A stretch of 19,039 bases of DNA from Syntrophaceae bacterium UBA4059 (lineage in GTDB: Bacteria > Desulfobacterota > Syntrophia > Syntrophales > Smithellaceae): assembly GCA_002382045.1 (NCBI GenBank), contig DFZJ01000055.1, positions 1-19,039 of the forward strand, read 5' to 3'. Of this stretch, positions 1 through 7,915 are shown piece by piece (position 1 is the first letter of the stretch; every line of letters starts with the position of its first letter). The notes below the pieces were generated by a model. The model saw only the letters and a program-made list of their open reading frames with translations. It did not search any database and had not been told where the DNA came from. A program made the position numbers and the translations under genes.

Positions 1-843
1 ATCCCGCATCGGGAAGCGATCATCGATATTCTGCGCCGTCTGGCGCTGATTCTATATCCGGGGTATTTTGTGCGCACCCGGCTGGATTCCACCAATTTGG
101 AATATTATCTCGGTCAGCAGGCAACCGCTCTTTACGAAATCCTTTCCGAACAGGTTGTGCTGGCCATTCGGCATGATTGTATTCGTATGAACCATCCCTG
201 CGTGCATTGCGAACCGCTCGGACATCAACTGACTGTGGAATTCCTCCGGCAGCTGCCCCCATTGCGCACCATGCTGGCCAAGGATATCCGCGCCGCCTTT
301 GACGGCGATCCGGCGGCCAAAGGTTATGATGAAATCATCTTCAGCTATCCGGGAATCTGGGCGATCATGGTTTATCGGATCGCCCATGAACTCTACCATC
401 AAAATATTCCGCTTATTCCGAGGATTATGACGGAGTATGCTCACAGCCGCACAGGCATTGATATCCATCCGGGCGCCCATATTGGTGAGAGCTTCTTTAT
501 TGATCATGGCACAGGTGTTGTCATTGGAGAAACCTGCACGATCGGTAACCGTGTGCGCATCTATCAGGGGGTTACGCTGGGGGCTTTGTCTTTATCGAAA
601 GCGGACTGCAAGCGTTTGAGATCCAAAAAGCGCCACCCATCGATTGAAGATGACGTCATCATTTATGCCAATGCCACCATTCTGGGTGGAGATACGGTTG
701 TCGGCAAACGTTCCGTGATCGGCGGTAACGTCTGGCTGACACATTCTGTGGCGCCCGACACGGAAGTGTTTATTAAGAAACAGGATTTAATTTTTGGCGA
801 AAAGCAGTATAAAAAACAGGCATCTAAGCAGAAGTTGCGCTGA
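1..843 (+). CDS. cysE: Serine O-acetyltransferase, 5'-truncated
   Basis: Acetylates L-serine with acetyl-CoA to give O-acetylserine, the first committed step of cysteine synthesis in the cytoplasm. The reading frame is open from base 1, so the true start lies outside the window; 280 residues are visible. A GTG at 70 is in frame, but the codons before it also look coding, so it is not taken as the start. The first half is the helical N-terminal domain. The second half is a left-handed beta-helix with the family signatures DIHPGAHIG, DHGTGVVIGET and YQGVTLGALS, which supply the active-site histidines, then GGNVWLTHSV near the C-terminus. The long N-terminal region resembles the EpsC-type branch more than the short E. 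coli-like CysE. The lysine-rich tail may be disordered. The HU gene follows in the same direction after 182 bases, probably as a separate unit. Confidence 0.93.
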   Translation: MPHREAIIDILRRLALILYPGYFVRTRLDSTNLEYYLGQQATALYEILSEQVVLAIRHDCIRMNHPCVHCEPLGHQLTVEFLRQLPPLRTMLAKDIRAAFDGDPAAKGYDEIIFSYPGIWAIMVYRIAHELYHQNIPLIPRIMTEYAHSRTGIDIHPGAHIGESFFIDHGTGVVIGETCTIGNRVRIYQGVTLGALSLSKADCKRLRSKKRHPSIEDDVIIYANATILGGDTVVGKRSVIGGNVWLTHSVAPDTEVFIKKQDLIFGEKQYKKQASKQKLR

Positions 844-853
844 AGGACAGGTG

Positions 854-904
854 CATGCCGGATAAGAGAACGGGCTTGCTGCGGATGGAGGGGTACCCGG
901 CATG
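854..904. repeat. Inverted repeat downstream of cysE
   Basis: CATGCCGG at 854-861 is matched perfectly by CCGGCATG at 897-904, with a 35-base GC-rich loop. It sits just past the cysE stop and could be a 3'-end hairpin. No T-run follows, so it is not a canonical intrinsic terminator. Function not established. Confidence 0.35.
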
Positions 905-928
905 AAAAGTTTGTGGCCACGCAATATG

Positions 929-944
929 ATGAAAATATTTTCAT
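929..944. repeat. AT-rich perfect palindrome upstream of HU gene
   Basis: ATGAAAATATTTTCAT is a perfect 16-base palindrome about 80 bases before the HU start codon. It lies in an A/T-rich stretch (about 925-1012) that probably contains the HU promoter, although no convincing -35/-10 pair stands out. A candidate operator or DNA-bending site; inference only. Confidence 0.35.
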
Positions 945-1025
945 AAAAAAGGTGGATTTTTTTTTAAATAAGATATATTTTCGCTCAACCGTTTTCCAAA
1001 AATAAAACTTTTAAAGGGGTGTCCA

Positions 1026-1295
1026 ATGAACAGAGCAGAGTTAATCGAAGAAGTAGCAAAAGCAACATGCACAAAGAAAGAGGCTGATGCGGCGGTTAGT
1101 GCGACATTGGCGGCAATCCAGAAAGCACTCAAAAAAGGTGACAGCGTGACGTTGGTGGGATTCGGCACCTTCTCCGTGAGCAAGAGAAAGGCTCGCAAGG
1201 GCAGAAATCCCCAGACAGGCGAAGCCATTAAGATCGCTGCCAAAAAGGTTCCGGTATTCAAAGCCGGAAAGGGTTTGAAGGATGCAGTAAAATAA
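1026..1295 (+). CDS. HU-family DNA-binding protein
   Basis: A small histone-like nucleoid protein that binds and bends DNA as a dimer. The 89-residue length is typical. The N-terminal helical dimerisation region (residues 1-40) is followed by the conserved GFGTF (45-49) and the beta-arm signature RNPQTG (60-65), whose proline intercalates between base pairs. The ending VPVFKAGKGLKDAV matches the family. The ATG at 1026 has an AAAGGGG ribosome-binding site at 1013-1019. The gene stands alone: a 182-base upstream region that is very A/T-rich near the gene separates it from cysE, and a bidirectional terminator follows. HU and IHF subunits share this fold; the RNPQTG arm and lack of IHF-specific extensions favour HU. 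Confidence 0.96.
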   Translation: MNRAELIEEVAKATCTKKEADAAVSATLAAIQKALKKGDSVTLVGFGTFSVSKRKARKGRNPQTGEAIKIAAKKVPVFKAGKGLKDAVK

Positions 1296-1319
1296 GTTTA
1301 TATTTGTTATCATTCAATA

Positions 1320-1358
1320 AAAAAAGGCCGCCTCATTTCTTATGAGGCGGCCTTTTTT
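1320..1358. terminator. Bidirectional intrinsic terminator
   Basis: A perfect 17-base-pair hairpin: 1320-1336 pairs with 1342-1358 around the loop TTCTT. The GC core is GGCCGCCTCAT, flanked by an A-run on the left and a T-run on the right. It therefore reads as a terminator on both strands, ending the HU transcript and the convergent acyl-CoA synthetase transcript. Confidence 0.93.
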
Positions 1359-1389
1359 AGCTCTTTTTGACAGGAAAGTCTTCTGCTGT

Positions 1390-3198
1390 CTATTTGTAAA
1401 GCGCTTCAATTTGGTCCATGTATTTATCCAGAACAATTTTGCGCTTGAGTTTCATGGTCTGGGTCAGCATGCCATTGTCCAGACTGAAAGGTTCGGAAAG
1501 AAACAAAAACTTTTTCGGGATTTCGTAACTGCCGTACTTACCCTTCAGATGGCTGGTAATCTCCCCGCTGATCATGTCGGTGACATCCTGACGTGCCAGC
1601 AGGGTTTGAATATCTGTCGGCAGTCCTTTTTCCTTGGCGTAGTTTTTCAAGACATCAAAATCCGGAACGATGAGACAAACATTGTAAGGCCGGTTGAGAC
1701 CATAAATAACCGCCTGCTGAACAAACGGCACCAGGCAGATCGTTTCTTCCAGGGAAACCGGGAAACAGAATTTGCCGTTCTCCAGTTTATACTGTTCCTT
1801 GATGCGGCCGGTAATGAAGAGGAACCCGTCTTTATCCAGTCTTCCGCGATCTCCGGTCCGGAAACCACCGTCAGGTGTCATTGTGGCCTGTGTGTCTTCG
1901 GGGCGGTTGTGGTAGCCTTTCATGACATTTGGACCGTAAATAATAATTTCGCCGTCGGTTGCGCCTTCTTCCACGACGGAGGAGTCGATGACGATCTTGA
2001 CATTGTCAATGGCGCGGCCGACGCTGCCCAGACGGTAGCTCCAGGAGGCATTCATTGTGGCGGCGGGAGACGTTTCGGTCAGCCCGTAACAATCGTAAAC
2101 GGGAATGCCCACATCAAAGAAGAACTGCCCGATTTCAGGGTTCATGGCCGCGCTGCCCGTCATGGCTCCCATCACTCTGCCACCCAGACGCTCCCGAATT
2201 TTTGAAAAAACAATTTTATCCGCCAGTTTGAGCTTAAGGTTGGTCATGAAATCGGACTGACCAAGGGCTGCCAGTTCCCGCTTTTTCTTAGACGCTTCGA
2301 CACCCATGACGAACAGGGCTTTGGCCAATCCTCCTTCTTTGTTCATTTTGGCCCACAGGCCGTCGTATATCCGGTTAAAGACACGGGGTACGGCAACGAG
2401 AAAGGTGGGTTTGACTTTAACAATATCCTCAACGATGGTGGCGGGGCTTTCCGCCAGTCCGAAAGAACCGCCAAGGCGGATAATCGCGAATAACTCGCCG
2501 CTTTGTCCGAAAACATGCGCCCAGGGTAAAATGGCCAGCGTCACGCTGTCGATACCATCATTTTTTCGAAGTTCGGGGTACATCTTGAGGCCGGAAGATG
2601 AATTGTGGGTAAAATTGCCGTGAGACAGCAAAACGCCTTTGGGGTTGCCGGTTGTGCCGGATGTATAGATGAGTTCGGCGATATCATCGGGTTTCGGACT
2701 CTGGGGCAAGACAGGCTGTGCCGATCCTCTTTTTTCAAGGGCCGCCATCGAATTATCACCTTCTGAGTCAATGATAAAAATATGCTCGAGCGTGGGAATC
2801 TCTTTGGGAAAATCTTTTATTTTCTCGTAGATTTCAGGCTTGGAAACAAACAGCACTTTGATCCGGCTGTCGGTGATAATGTATTTCCATATTTTAACAA
2901 GTTCCGCTTCATACATCGGAACATACCGGGCGACGCGTCCCCAGGCGGCAAAAGCGGCGACAACCCACTCCACGCGGTTATTGGCGATGATGCCTACGGC
3001 ATCACCTTCGTTCACGCCAAGCTTGGCCAATCCTGCCCGGAGATTGTCAATGCGCGTGTTGACTTCTTTACGCGTCACCCATTCGTAAACACCGTCTTTA
3101 TTCTTGGTGCCTATGAATCTTCTGTCGGCGTATTTGTCGACACTTTCCTTCCACCAGTCAATCAGGTTGTCCGGTTTGTCGAGTGTGTAGGTCTTCAT
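1390..3198 (-). CDS. Long-chain acyl-CoA synthetase (AMP-forming)
   Basis: Activates a fatty acid with ATP and CoA to acyl-CoA plus AMP and pyrophosphate, the entry step to beta-oxidation. The 602-residue protein carries the ANL-superfamily motifs in order: the phosphate-binding loop YTSGTTGNPKG (178-188), YGLTETS (371-377), RTGD (447-450), a C-terminal-domain hinge region (GRIKEQYKLENGK) and a lysine-rich TMKLKR (581-586) where the catalytic lysine of the family sits. Length and the ENGK region fit the long-chain COG1022-type rather than acetyl-CoA synthetase. The ATG at 3198 is preceded by AAGGAG at good spacing. The gene diverges from the DUF5661/HTH-cupin/acyl-CoA dehydrogenase operon. 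Chain-length preference cannot be read from the sequence. Confidence 0.93.
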   Translation of the reverse strand: MKTYTLDKPDNLIDWWKESVDKYADRRFIGTKNKDGVYEWVTRKEVNTRIDNLRAGLAKLGVNEGDAVGIIANNRVEWVVAAFAAWGRVARYVPMYEAELVKIWKYIITDSRIKVLFVSKPEIYEKIKDFPKEIPTLEHIFIIDSEGDNSMAALEKRGSAQPVLPQSPKPDDIAELIYTSGTTGNPKGVLLSHGNFTHNSSSGLKMYPELRKNDGIDSVTLAILPWAHVFGQSGELFAIIRLGGSFGLAESPATIVEDIVKVKPTFLVAVPRVFNRIYDGLWAKMNKEGGLAKALFVMGVEASKKKRELAALGQSDFMTNLKLKLADKIVFSKIRERLGGRVMGAMTGSAAMNPEIGQFFFDVGIPVYDCYGLTETSPAATMNASWSYRLGSVGRAIDNVKIVIDSSVVEEGATDGEIIIYGPNVMKGYHNRPEDTQATMTPDGGFRTGDRGRLDKDGFLFITGRIKEQYKLENGKFCFPVSLEETICLVPFVQQAVIYGLNRPYNVCLIVPDFDVLKNYAKEKGLPTDIQTLLARQDVTDMISGEITSHLKGKYGSYEIPKKFLFLSEPFSLDNGMLTQTMKLKRKIVLDKYMDQIEALYK

Positions 3199-3223
3199 AG
3201 AATATTCTCCTTCTTTTACTTCC

Positions 3224-3263
3224 GTTCAGGAAGTTATTTGTGTTTTGCTTAATGCTCCTGAAC
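3224..3263. repeat. Inverted repeat in acyl-CoA synthetase leader
   Basis: GTTCAGGA (3224-3231) and TCCTGAAC (3256-3263) are perfect 8-base inverted arms separated by 24 bases. They lie 26-65 bases upstream of the minus-strand acyl-CoA synthetase start. They could be paired operator half-sites or a leader hairpin. Function is not established. Confidence 0.3.
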
Positions 3264-3444
3264 ATGGATTTGATGTTTGTCGAATCTCTCAACATACAGG
3301 CGCGTAGGATTCATAATATTCTCTGCGGACATTGTCAAACCAAATTTGCCGGCCGATCATTCCCTGGTTTTATTTATTCAACGTTTATGATATTAAAACG
3401 AAGTTCAATTTTACGATGCCCGGATAATTATTAAAGGAGAAAAA

Positions 3445-3891
3445 ATGATACTGCCGGAATATGTGACAGCGAAAGAAGTGGCCAGAGTATGCGCTGAAAT
3501 CGGGATGGAAGACTGGTCCAAACGGACGAAAGCGGTGGTTTCGGATGAAGAGGCCTACAAAGTTCTTGAAATTGTTAATACCGAGAGCATGATGATTCCT
3601 CTGGACGATTTCCGGATGGGGTTGGAGGTCGAACTCGAGCACGGCACAAGATTTAAAGACGCCAATGTGACGAACAACCATCCTATCCTGACCGGGAAAA
3701 TCGTTCTGGCCCATCTCAAGGAAACTATGGACTACTATCGCAGAATTGACGTGGCGGAGCTGGAAGGCGACCTGCTCAAAGCGATTCTGGAAGGCAATGC
3801 GGCGAAGATCAAATCCAAGTATGAGAAACTCACAGAGGCGCAAAAAACCCTCAATGATGTAGTGGCCAAACAACTAAAGGTGGGTGAATAA
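3445..3891 (+). CDS. DUF5661 family protein
   Basis: A 148-residue soluble protein of unknown function. The central block, with ELEHG at 63-67, an N-V-T-N segment at 75-78, HPILTGKIVLAHLKE at 79-93 and YYRRI at 97-101, matches what I recall of the DUF5661 family. No signal peptide or membrane segment is visible; the C-terminal third is helical and charged. The ATG at 3445 has an excellent AAAGGAG (3433-3439). It is the first gene of a likely three-gene operon with the HTH-cupin regulator (30 bases downstream) and an acyl-CoA dehydrogenase. This context hints at a role connected to acyl-CoA metabolism, but the sequence shows no catalytic motif. Confidence 0.85.
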   Translation: MILPEYVTAKEVARVCAEIGMEDWSKRTKAVVSDEEAYKVLEIVNTESMMIPLDDFRMGLEVELEHGTRFKDANVTNNHPILTGKIVLAHLKETMDYYRRIDVAELEGDLLKAILEGNAAKIKSKYEKLTEAQKTLNDVVAKQLKVGE

Positions 3892-3921
3892 CAGACAGAC
3901 ATTTATTTCAGGGAAATAATC

Positions 3922-4464
3922 ATGGCAAAAGATCAAAAGAAATCATTCGGACAAAGCGTTAAAGCGTATCGTGAAGGTAAAAGACTGAGTATCAAAGAGC
4001 TGGCGCATGAAACCGGCTATCCCGCGGACCTTCTGGAAAAAGTTGAAAACGATGAAACCACACCTCCGGTGGCGCTGGTGTTGCAATTAAGCCGGACACT
4101 GAAGGTTGACGTGGCAACACTGGATCAAAACGAAAACAAAAAAGCATCATCCCGCGTCAAAAGCCAGAAGAGGCGCGCGGGATCCTATGCCTATAAACAA
4201 CTGACTAAATCAGGCGCCGATAAGCATCTGGGCGGATACCTTGTGACTATTGAGCCTGATACGGTTCATGAAGGTGTTGAATATCATCATGAAGGCGAAG
4301 AATTCATTTATGTGTTAAAAGGGCATCTTTCAATCTCCGTGGGCAAAAATACCAGCCTTCTGGAGCGGGGCGAATGCATCCATTTTAATTCGGCTCTGCA
4401 TCACGCATTGAGTAATCCTTCCGGCGAAAAAGCAGAACTGCTGGTAGTTCTGTATATACCCTGA
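3922..4464 (+). CDS. XRE-family HTH regulator with C-terminal cupin domain
   Basis: A probable one-component transcription regulator of 180 residues. Residues about 10-65 form an XRE/Cro-type helix-turn-helix (SIKELAHETGYPADLLEKVEN). A basic linker (about 72-88, rich in K and R) follows, then a cupin barrel (about 105-178). The cupin has H122, H123, E126 and E127 in the first motif and H160, H161 in the second, so a metal or small-ligand site is plausible. In such proteins the cupin is thought to sense a metabolite. An AGGGA ribosome-binding site precedes the ATG. The acyl-CoA dehydrogenase follows within 11 bases, so the natural guess is control of the neighbouring fatty-acid genes; this is inference from position. 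Confidence 0.92.
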   Translation: MAKDQKKSFGQSVKAYREGKRLSIKELAHETGYPADLLEKVENDETTPPVALVLQLSRTLKVDVATLDQNENKKASSRVKSQKRRAGSYAYKQLTKSGADKHLGGYLVTIEPDTVHEGVEYHHEGEEFIYVLKGHLSISVGKNTSLLERGECIHFNSALHHALSNPSGEKAELLVVLYIP

Positions 4465-4475
4465 GAGTGGCGACT

Positions 4476-5615
4476 ATGGCATTTGAACTTACAAGCGAGC
4501 AGGAAATGATCAGGCTTATGGCAAGAGACTTTGCCAAAAAGGAACTGGAACCAAAGGCGGCCGAATGGGACCTGCATGGCCTGTTCCCGATGGATGCAAT
4601 AAAAAAGATGGGCGGGCTCGGACTGCTCGGCATGATGGTGCCGCCTGCGCTGGGCGGTTCAGGCGCCGGCGCGGTCGCATATTCACTGGCGCTGCAGGAG
4701 ATAGCCTACGCTTGTGCTTCAAGCGCGGTCACCATGTCGGTGGCCAATTTGTCTACGGAGCCTCTTTTGAAATTCGGCAGCAGTCAGCAGAAAGATAAAT
4801 GGTTGACAGGCCTTGCCGAAGGTTCGCTTCTGGGCGCTTTTGCGCTGACGGAACCGAATGCCGGCTCTGATCCCGGGTCGATGACGACGACAGCCGTTCT
4901 TAAAAAAGACAAATATATCATTAATGGAACCAAGGTGTTCATTACGCACGGACAGTATGCCGATATCATCAACCTGATTGCCAGAACCGGACAGGAGAAG
5001 GGGACGAAAGGCCTTTCCGCTTTTATCATAGAAAAAGGCACACCCGGTTTTAAAATCGGGACAAAAGAAGAAAAGCTGGGACTGAGGGCATCCAACACGG
5101 TGGAACTGGTCTTTGAAGATTGTGAAATTCCTGCGGCAAACTTGCTGGGTGCTCCCGGTGAAGGATTCAAGGTGGCCATGCGTGCGCTCGACAGCGGAAG
5201 AATAGGCATTGCCTCGCAGGCGACCGGCATTGCCAGGGCTTGTCTGGATGAGGCTATTTCCTATACCAAACAAAGGCGCCAGTTTGGAAAAACCATCAGT
5301 TCGTTTGAAGCCATTCAGTTTATGATTGCGGATGAGGCGACAAAGATTGAAGCCGCCACATGGCTGACGCTCGCTGCGGCAGACCGCAAGGACAGAGGGT
5401 TGAAATTTACAAGAGAAGCCTCCATGGCCAAGTTGTTCGCTTCGGAAACAGCCAATTCCAGCGCCTATATGGCGCTTCAGGTTCATGGCGGATACGGCTA
5501 TACGAAAGACTACAAGGTTGAACGTTTATACCGGGACGCCCGCGCCACGACCATTTATGAAGGCACATCGGAAATTCAGCGGATCGTCATTGCCAGAGAA
5601 GTCATCAAAGAATAA
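4476..5615 (+). CDS. Acyl-CoA dehydrogenase
   Basis: An FAD enzyme that introduces the alpha-beta double bond in acyl-CoA and passes electrons to electron-transfer flavoprotein. The 379 residues show the family signature FALTEPNAGSDPGSM and the C-terminal GGYGYTKDYKVERLYRDA. The presumed catalytic glutamate is E362 in IYEGTSE, the position used by short-chain (butyryl-CoA type) enzymes. The ATG at 4476 is preferred because the purine-rich GAGAGTGG (4463-4470) sits five bases upstream. An in-frame GTG at 4467 would overlap that site and add only three residues. The start is 11 bases past the regulator stop, so translation is probably coupled. It converges on the minus-strand acyl-CoA dehydrogenase with only 21 bases between, with no terminator seen. 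Substrate unknown. Confidence 0.95.
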   Translation: MAFELTSEQEMIRLMARDFAKKELEPKAAEWDLHGLFPMDAIKKMGGLGLLGMMVPPALGGSGAGAVAYSLALQEIAYACASSAVTMSVANLSTEPLLKFGSSQQKDKWLTGLAEGSLLGAFALTEPNAGSDPGSMTTTAVLKKDKYIINGTKVFITHGQYADIINLIARTGQEKGTKGLSAFIIEKGTPGFKIGTKEEKLGLRASNTVELVFEDCEIPAANLLGAPGEGFKVAMRALDSGRIGIASQATGIARACLDEAISYTKQRRQFGKTISSFEAIQFMIADEATKIEAATWLTLAAADRKDRGLKFTREASMAKLFASETANSSAYMALQVHGGYGYTKDYKVERLYRDARATTIYEGTSEIQRIVIAREVIKE

Positions 5616-5636
5616 CGAACTACTATTTTTATATCA

Positions 5637-6779
5637 TCACCGTGTCTGCAGCGCTCGTCCGATGGTCATGATCTCGGCTTCCCTGGTTCCCTCATAAAGC
5701 TCAAGTATTTTCGCGTCCCGATACCATTTTTGCACGGGATATTCCTCAATGTAGCCATAGCCGCCGTGCAGCTCAACGGCGTAATTGGCGCAAAAGACAG
5801 CGGTCTGTCCGCCATAGAACTTAGCCATGGCCGCCAGAGTGTAATCAGGTTTTCCCTGATCGATCAGCCAGGCTGCTTTATAAACCAGACCGCGCAGCGC
5901 TTCAATGCGGATCGCCATTTCGGTGAGCTTCATCTGCGTCATTTGATAAGACCCCAGCGGTGCACCAAAGGCTGTTCTTTCCTTGACATATTTAATACTT
6001 GTTTCCAGGCAAGCCTCTGAAAGTCCCAGGGCCTGGCCGGAAACCATGACGCGGGTGATATCGAAAAAGTGCATCAGCTGGCGAAAGCCGTGCCCTTCTT
6101 TTCCCACCAGATTGGATTGGGGAACCCGCACGTCTTCCAGCGCGATTTCCGCCGTATCGCTGGCGCGGATGCCCATTTTCCCGTGAATTTTATTGCGGGT
6201 CACACCCTTGGCATCGGCGGGAATGATAATCAGACTGAAGCTGTTATGCTTTTTTTCTTCCGGGTTGGTAATGCATTGCGCCACCATAAAATCGCAAACC
6301 GTGCCGTTGGTGATGAACATTTTGTTGCCGTTAATGACATAGTCATTGCCGTCTTTGACCGCTCGTGTTTTGTAGCCGGAAACATCCGTTCCGGCATTAG
6401 GTTCGGTATAAGCGCCGGCGCAGACTTTCACCCCTTCACAGATCGGCGGCAGATACGTTTTTTTCTGCTCTTCCGTCCCGTAGTTGAGGATAGATTCGCA
6501 ACCGAAGCCCGAGGCAACGATGTTCAGGCCGATGCCCATATCGACTTTGGATATTTCTTCCGTGATGATGGCATGACCCAGAATTCCGGCGCCCGGCCCG
6601 CCATATTCTTCAGGAATCCATGCGCCAACCAGCCCATTTTGGGCCGCTTTGATTCTGATTTCCGGCAGGTATTTTTCATGTTCATCAGATTCCCGTGATA
6701 CAGGCTTTACCTCCGTCACAGCAAATCTATAGGCCATCTCCTTCAACATCTTCATTTCTTCGGTAAGTTCAAAATCCAT
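5637..6779 (-). CDS. Acyl-CoA dehydrogenase (second paralog)
   Basis: A second FAD-dependent acyl-CoA dehydrogenase of 380 residues, clearly different in sequence from the one at 4476. It carries AYTEPNAGTDVSG and GGYGYIEEYPVQKWYRDA, with the presumed catalytic glutamate E363 in LYEGTRE. The start at 6779 (MDFELTEE) is chosen because AAAGGAG lies just upstream. An in-frame ATG at 6800 would put that ribosome-binding site inside the gene. It lies 56 bases downstream of the 3-hydroxybutyryl-CoA dehydrogenase on the same strand, so the two probably form an operon supplying the first and third steps of beta-oxidation. Chain length, or use of branched or alicyclic substrates, cannot be told from sequence alone. 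Confidence 0.95.
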   Translation of the reverse strand: MDFELTEEMKMLKEMAYRFAVTEVKPVSRESDEHEKYLPEIRIKAAQNGLVGAWIPEEYGGPGAGILGHAIITEEISKVDMGIGLNIVASGFGCESILNYGTEEQKKTYLPPICEGVKVCAGAYTEPNAGTDVSGYKTRAVKDGNDYVINGNKMFITNGTVCDFMVAQCITNPEEKKHNSFSLIIIPADAKGVTRNKIHGKMGIRASDTAEIALEDVRVPQSNLVGKEGHGFRQLMHFFDITRVMVSGQALGLSEACLETSIKYVKERTAFGAPLGSYQMTQMKLTEMAIRIEALRGLVYKAAWLIDQGKPDYTLAAMAKFYGGQTAVFCANYAVELHGGYGYIEEYPVQKWYRDAKILELYEGTREAEIMTIGRALQTR

Positions 6780-6835
6780 ATCCCTTTCTCCTTTAATCAT
6801 GTTTAGACTGCCGTGGCGTTTTGGAGAGAACTAAA

Positions 6836-7693
6836 TTAGTGTTTGCCGTAATCGTACACCCCTTTGCCGGTTTTTCGTCCAAAATTTCCGGCGCGGACCA
6901 GCTTTCTTAAAATAGGTGCGGGCCGGTACTTATCGCCCAGTTCACGGTGCAATCCTTCGATGACACGCAACAGGGTTTCATTGCCGACAAGATCGGCCAG
7001 CGCCAGCGGTCCTATCGGATGATTGCATCCCAGAACCATGCCTTTGTCAATATCCTCTGCCGAGGCCAGTCCTTCATCCAGAACAAAGAAAGCCTCATTG
7101 AGCATCGTGCAGAGAATTCTGTTGACGACAAATGCCGGCGCCTCTTTCACGGTGATCACCTCTTTGCCGATCTTTTTGCCCCACTCGCGGGCAGTTTCCA
7201 GTGTATCATCGGATGTCTGATGGCCGCGAATGATTTCCAGAAGTCGCATTACCGGAACGGGATTGAAAAAATGCGTGCCGATAAACCGGTCCGGCCTGCC
7301 CGTTACGGCGGCCATTTCCGTGATACTCAGTCCCGATGTATTTGTGAAAAACAAGCAATGTTGTGGGACGATTTCTTCGAGTTCAGCATAAACTTTTTTC
7401 TTAATGTCCATGACTTCGATGACAACCTCAACCACAATGTCCGCTCCGGCCGCTGCGTCCTTCAAGCTCAGCGTTGGCTTGATCCGTCCCAGAACGGCAT
7501 CCATGTCTGCCTGCGTCATCTTTCCTTTTTCAACGTCACGGCCCAGATTCTTTTTGATGGTGTTCATCCCGCCATCTACAAATTTCTGCTCAATATCGCG
7601 CAATGCAACTTCGTAACCTGCCTGAGCGCAAACCTGGGCAATGCCGTTTCCCATTAAGCCGGCGCCTAAAACACACACCTTTTTAATTTCCAT
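6836..7693 (-). CDS. hbd: 3-hydroxybutyryl-CoA dehydrogenase
   Basis: Interconverts 3-hydroxyacyl-CoA and 3-oxoacyl-CoA with NAD(P), a soluble cytoplasmic step of beta-oxidation or, in reverse, of butyryl-CoA formation. The 285-residue length matches the family (about 280). Residues 10-15 (GAGLMG) form the Rossmann dinucleotide loop. TNTSGLSI (near 120) and GTHFFNPVPVM (139-149, with H141 as the probable catalytic histidine) are typical, as is the helical C-terminal domain with GRKTGKGVYDY. The ATG at 7693 has AAGGAG upstream. It is the first gene of a probable two-gene operon with the downstream acyl-CoA dehydrogenase. Confidence 0.95.
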   Translation of the reverse strand: MEIKKVCVLGAGLMGNGIAQVCAQAGYEVALRDIEQKFVDGGMNTIKKNLGRDVEKGKMTQADMDAVLGRIKPTLSLKDAAAGADIVVEVVIEVMDIKKKVYAELEEIVPQHCLFFTNTSGLSITEMAAVTGRPDRFIGTHFFNPVPVMRLLEIIRGHQTSDDTLETAREWGKKIGKEVITVKEAPAFVVNRILCTMLNEAFFVLDEGLASAEDIDKGMVLGCNHPIGPLALADLVGNETLLRVIEGLHRELGDKYRPAPILRKLVRAGNFGRKTGKGVYDYGKH

Positions 7694-7837
7694 GACAAAT
7701 TCTCCTTGTTGATGTTAAATGAAAAATGATTAATACAACAAACATTACGGCCGAATCGGTGAAGAAAATAGCAGGATCGGACTGATGAAGTCAAGGAAAA
7801 ACCGGGCGAACGGAATGGTATTTGCCCCGTTTCGATT

Positions 7838-7865
7838 TAAAAGTTAGCTAAAAGTTAGCTTGACA
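7838..7865 (+). repeat. Tandem 11-base repeat next to a -35-like hexamer
   Basis: TAAAAGTTAGC occurs twice head to tail (7838-7848 and 7849-7859) and runs directly into TTGACA (7860-7865). The 11-base period is one helical turn, so both copies would face the same side of the DNA. No good -10 stands 16-18 bases after TTGACA. Candidate activator or repressor site for the decayed gene that follows; otherwise a chance duplication. Confidence 0.45.
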
Positions 7866-7915
7866 GTAACGATAAAAATGAGAGGGTATATCCCATTAAC
7901 TTCCGCGGAGAGAAC

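Noticed and set aside
1342..2205. Long open frame (287 codons) on the plus strand opposite the acyl-CoA synthetase gene
   Set aside because: It is antisense to a gene with all family motifs, its translation shows no recognisable domain, and it has no plausible ribosome-binding site.
4467..4475. GTG start for the acyl-CoA dehydrogenase
   Set aside because: It overlaps the purine-rich site serving the ATG at 4476, and family members begin near that ATG.
4719..5486. Minus-strand open frame of 255 codons opposite the acyl-CoA dehydrogenase
   Set aside because: Shadow of a well-supported gene. The composition (rich in R, G, F) is typical of antisense frames.
5616..5636. Terminator between the two convergent acyl-CoA dehydrogenase genes
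   Set aside because: The 21-base gap is A/T-rich but contains no hairpin; no terminator can be supported there.
6069..7657. Plus-strand open frames opposite the second dehydrogenase (6069-6698) and hbd (6947-7657)
   Set aside because: Both are antisense shadows with no family similarity; the minus-strand genes carry complete motifs and good ribosome-binding sites.
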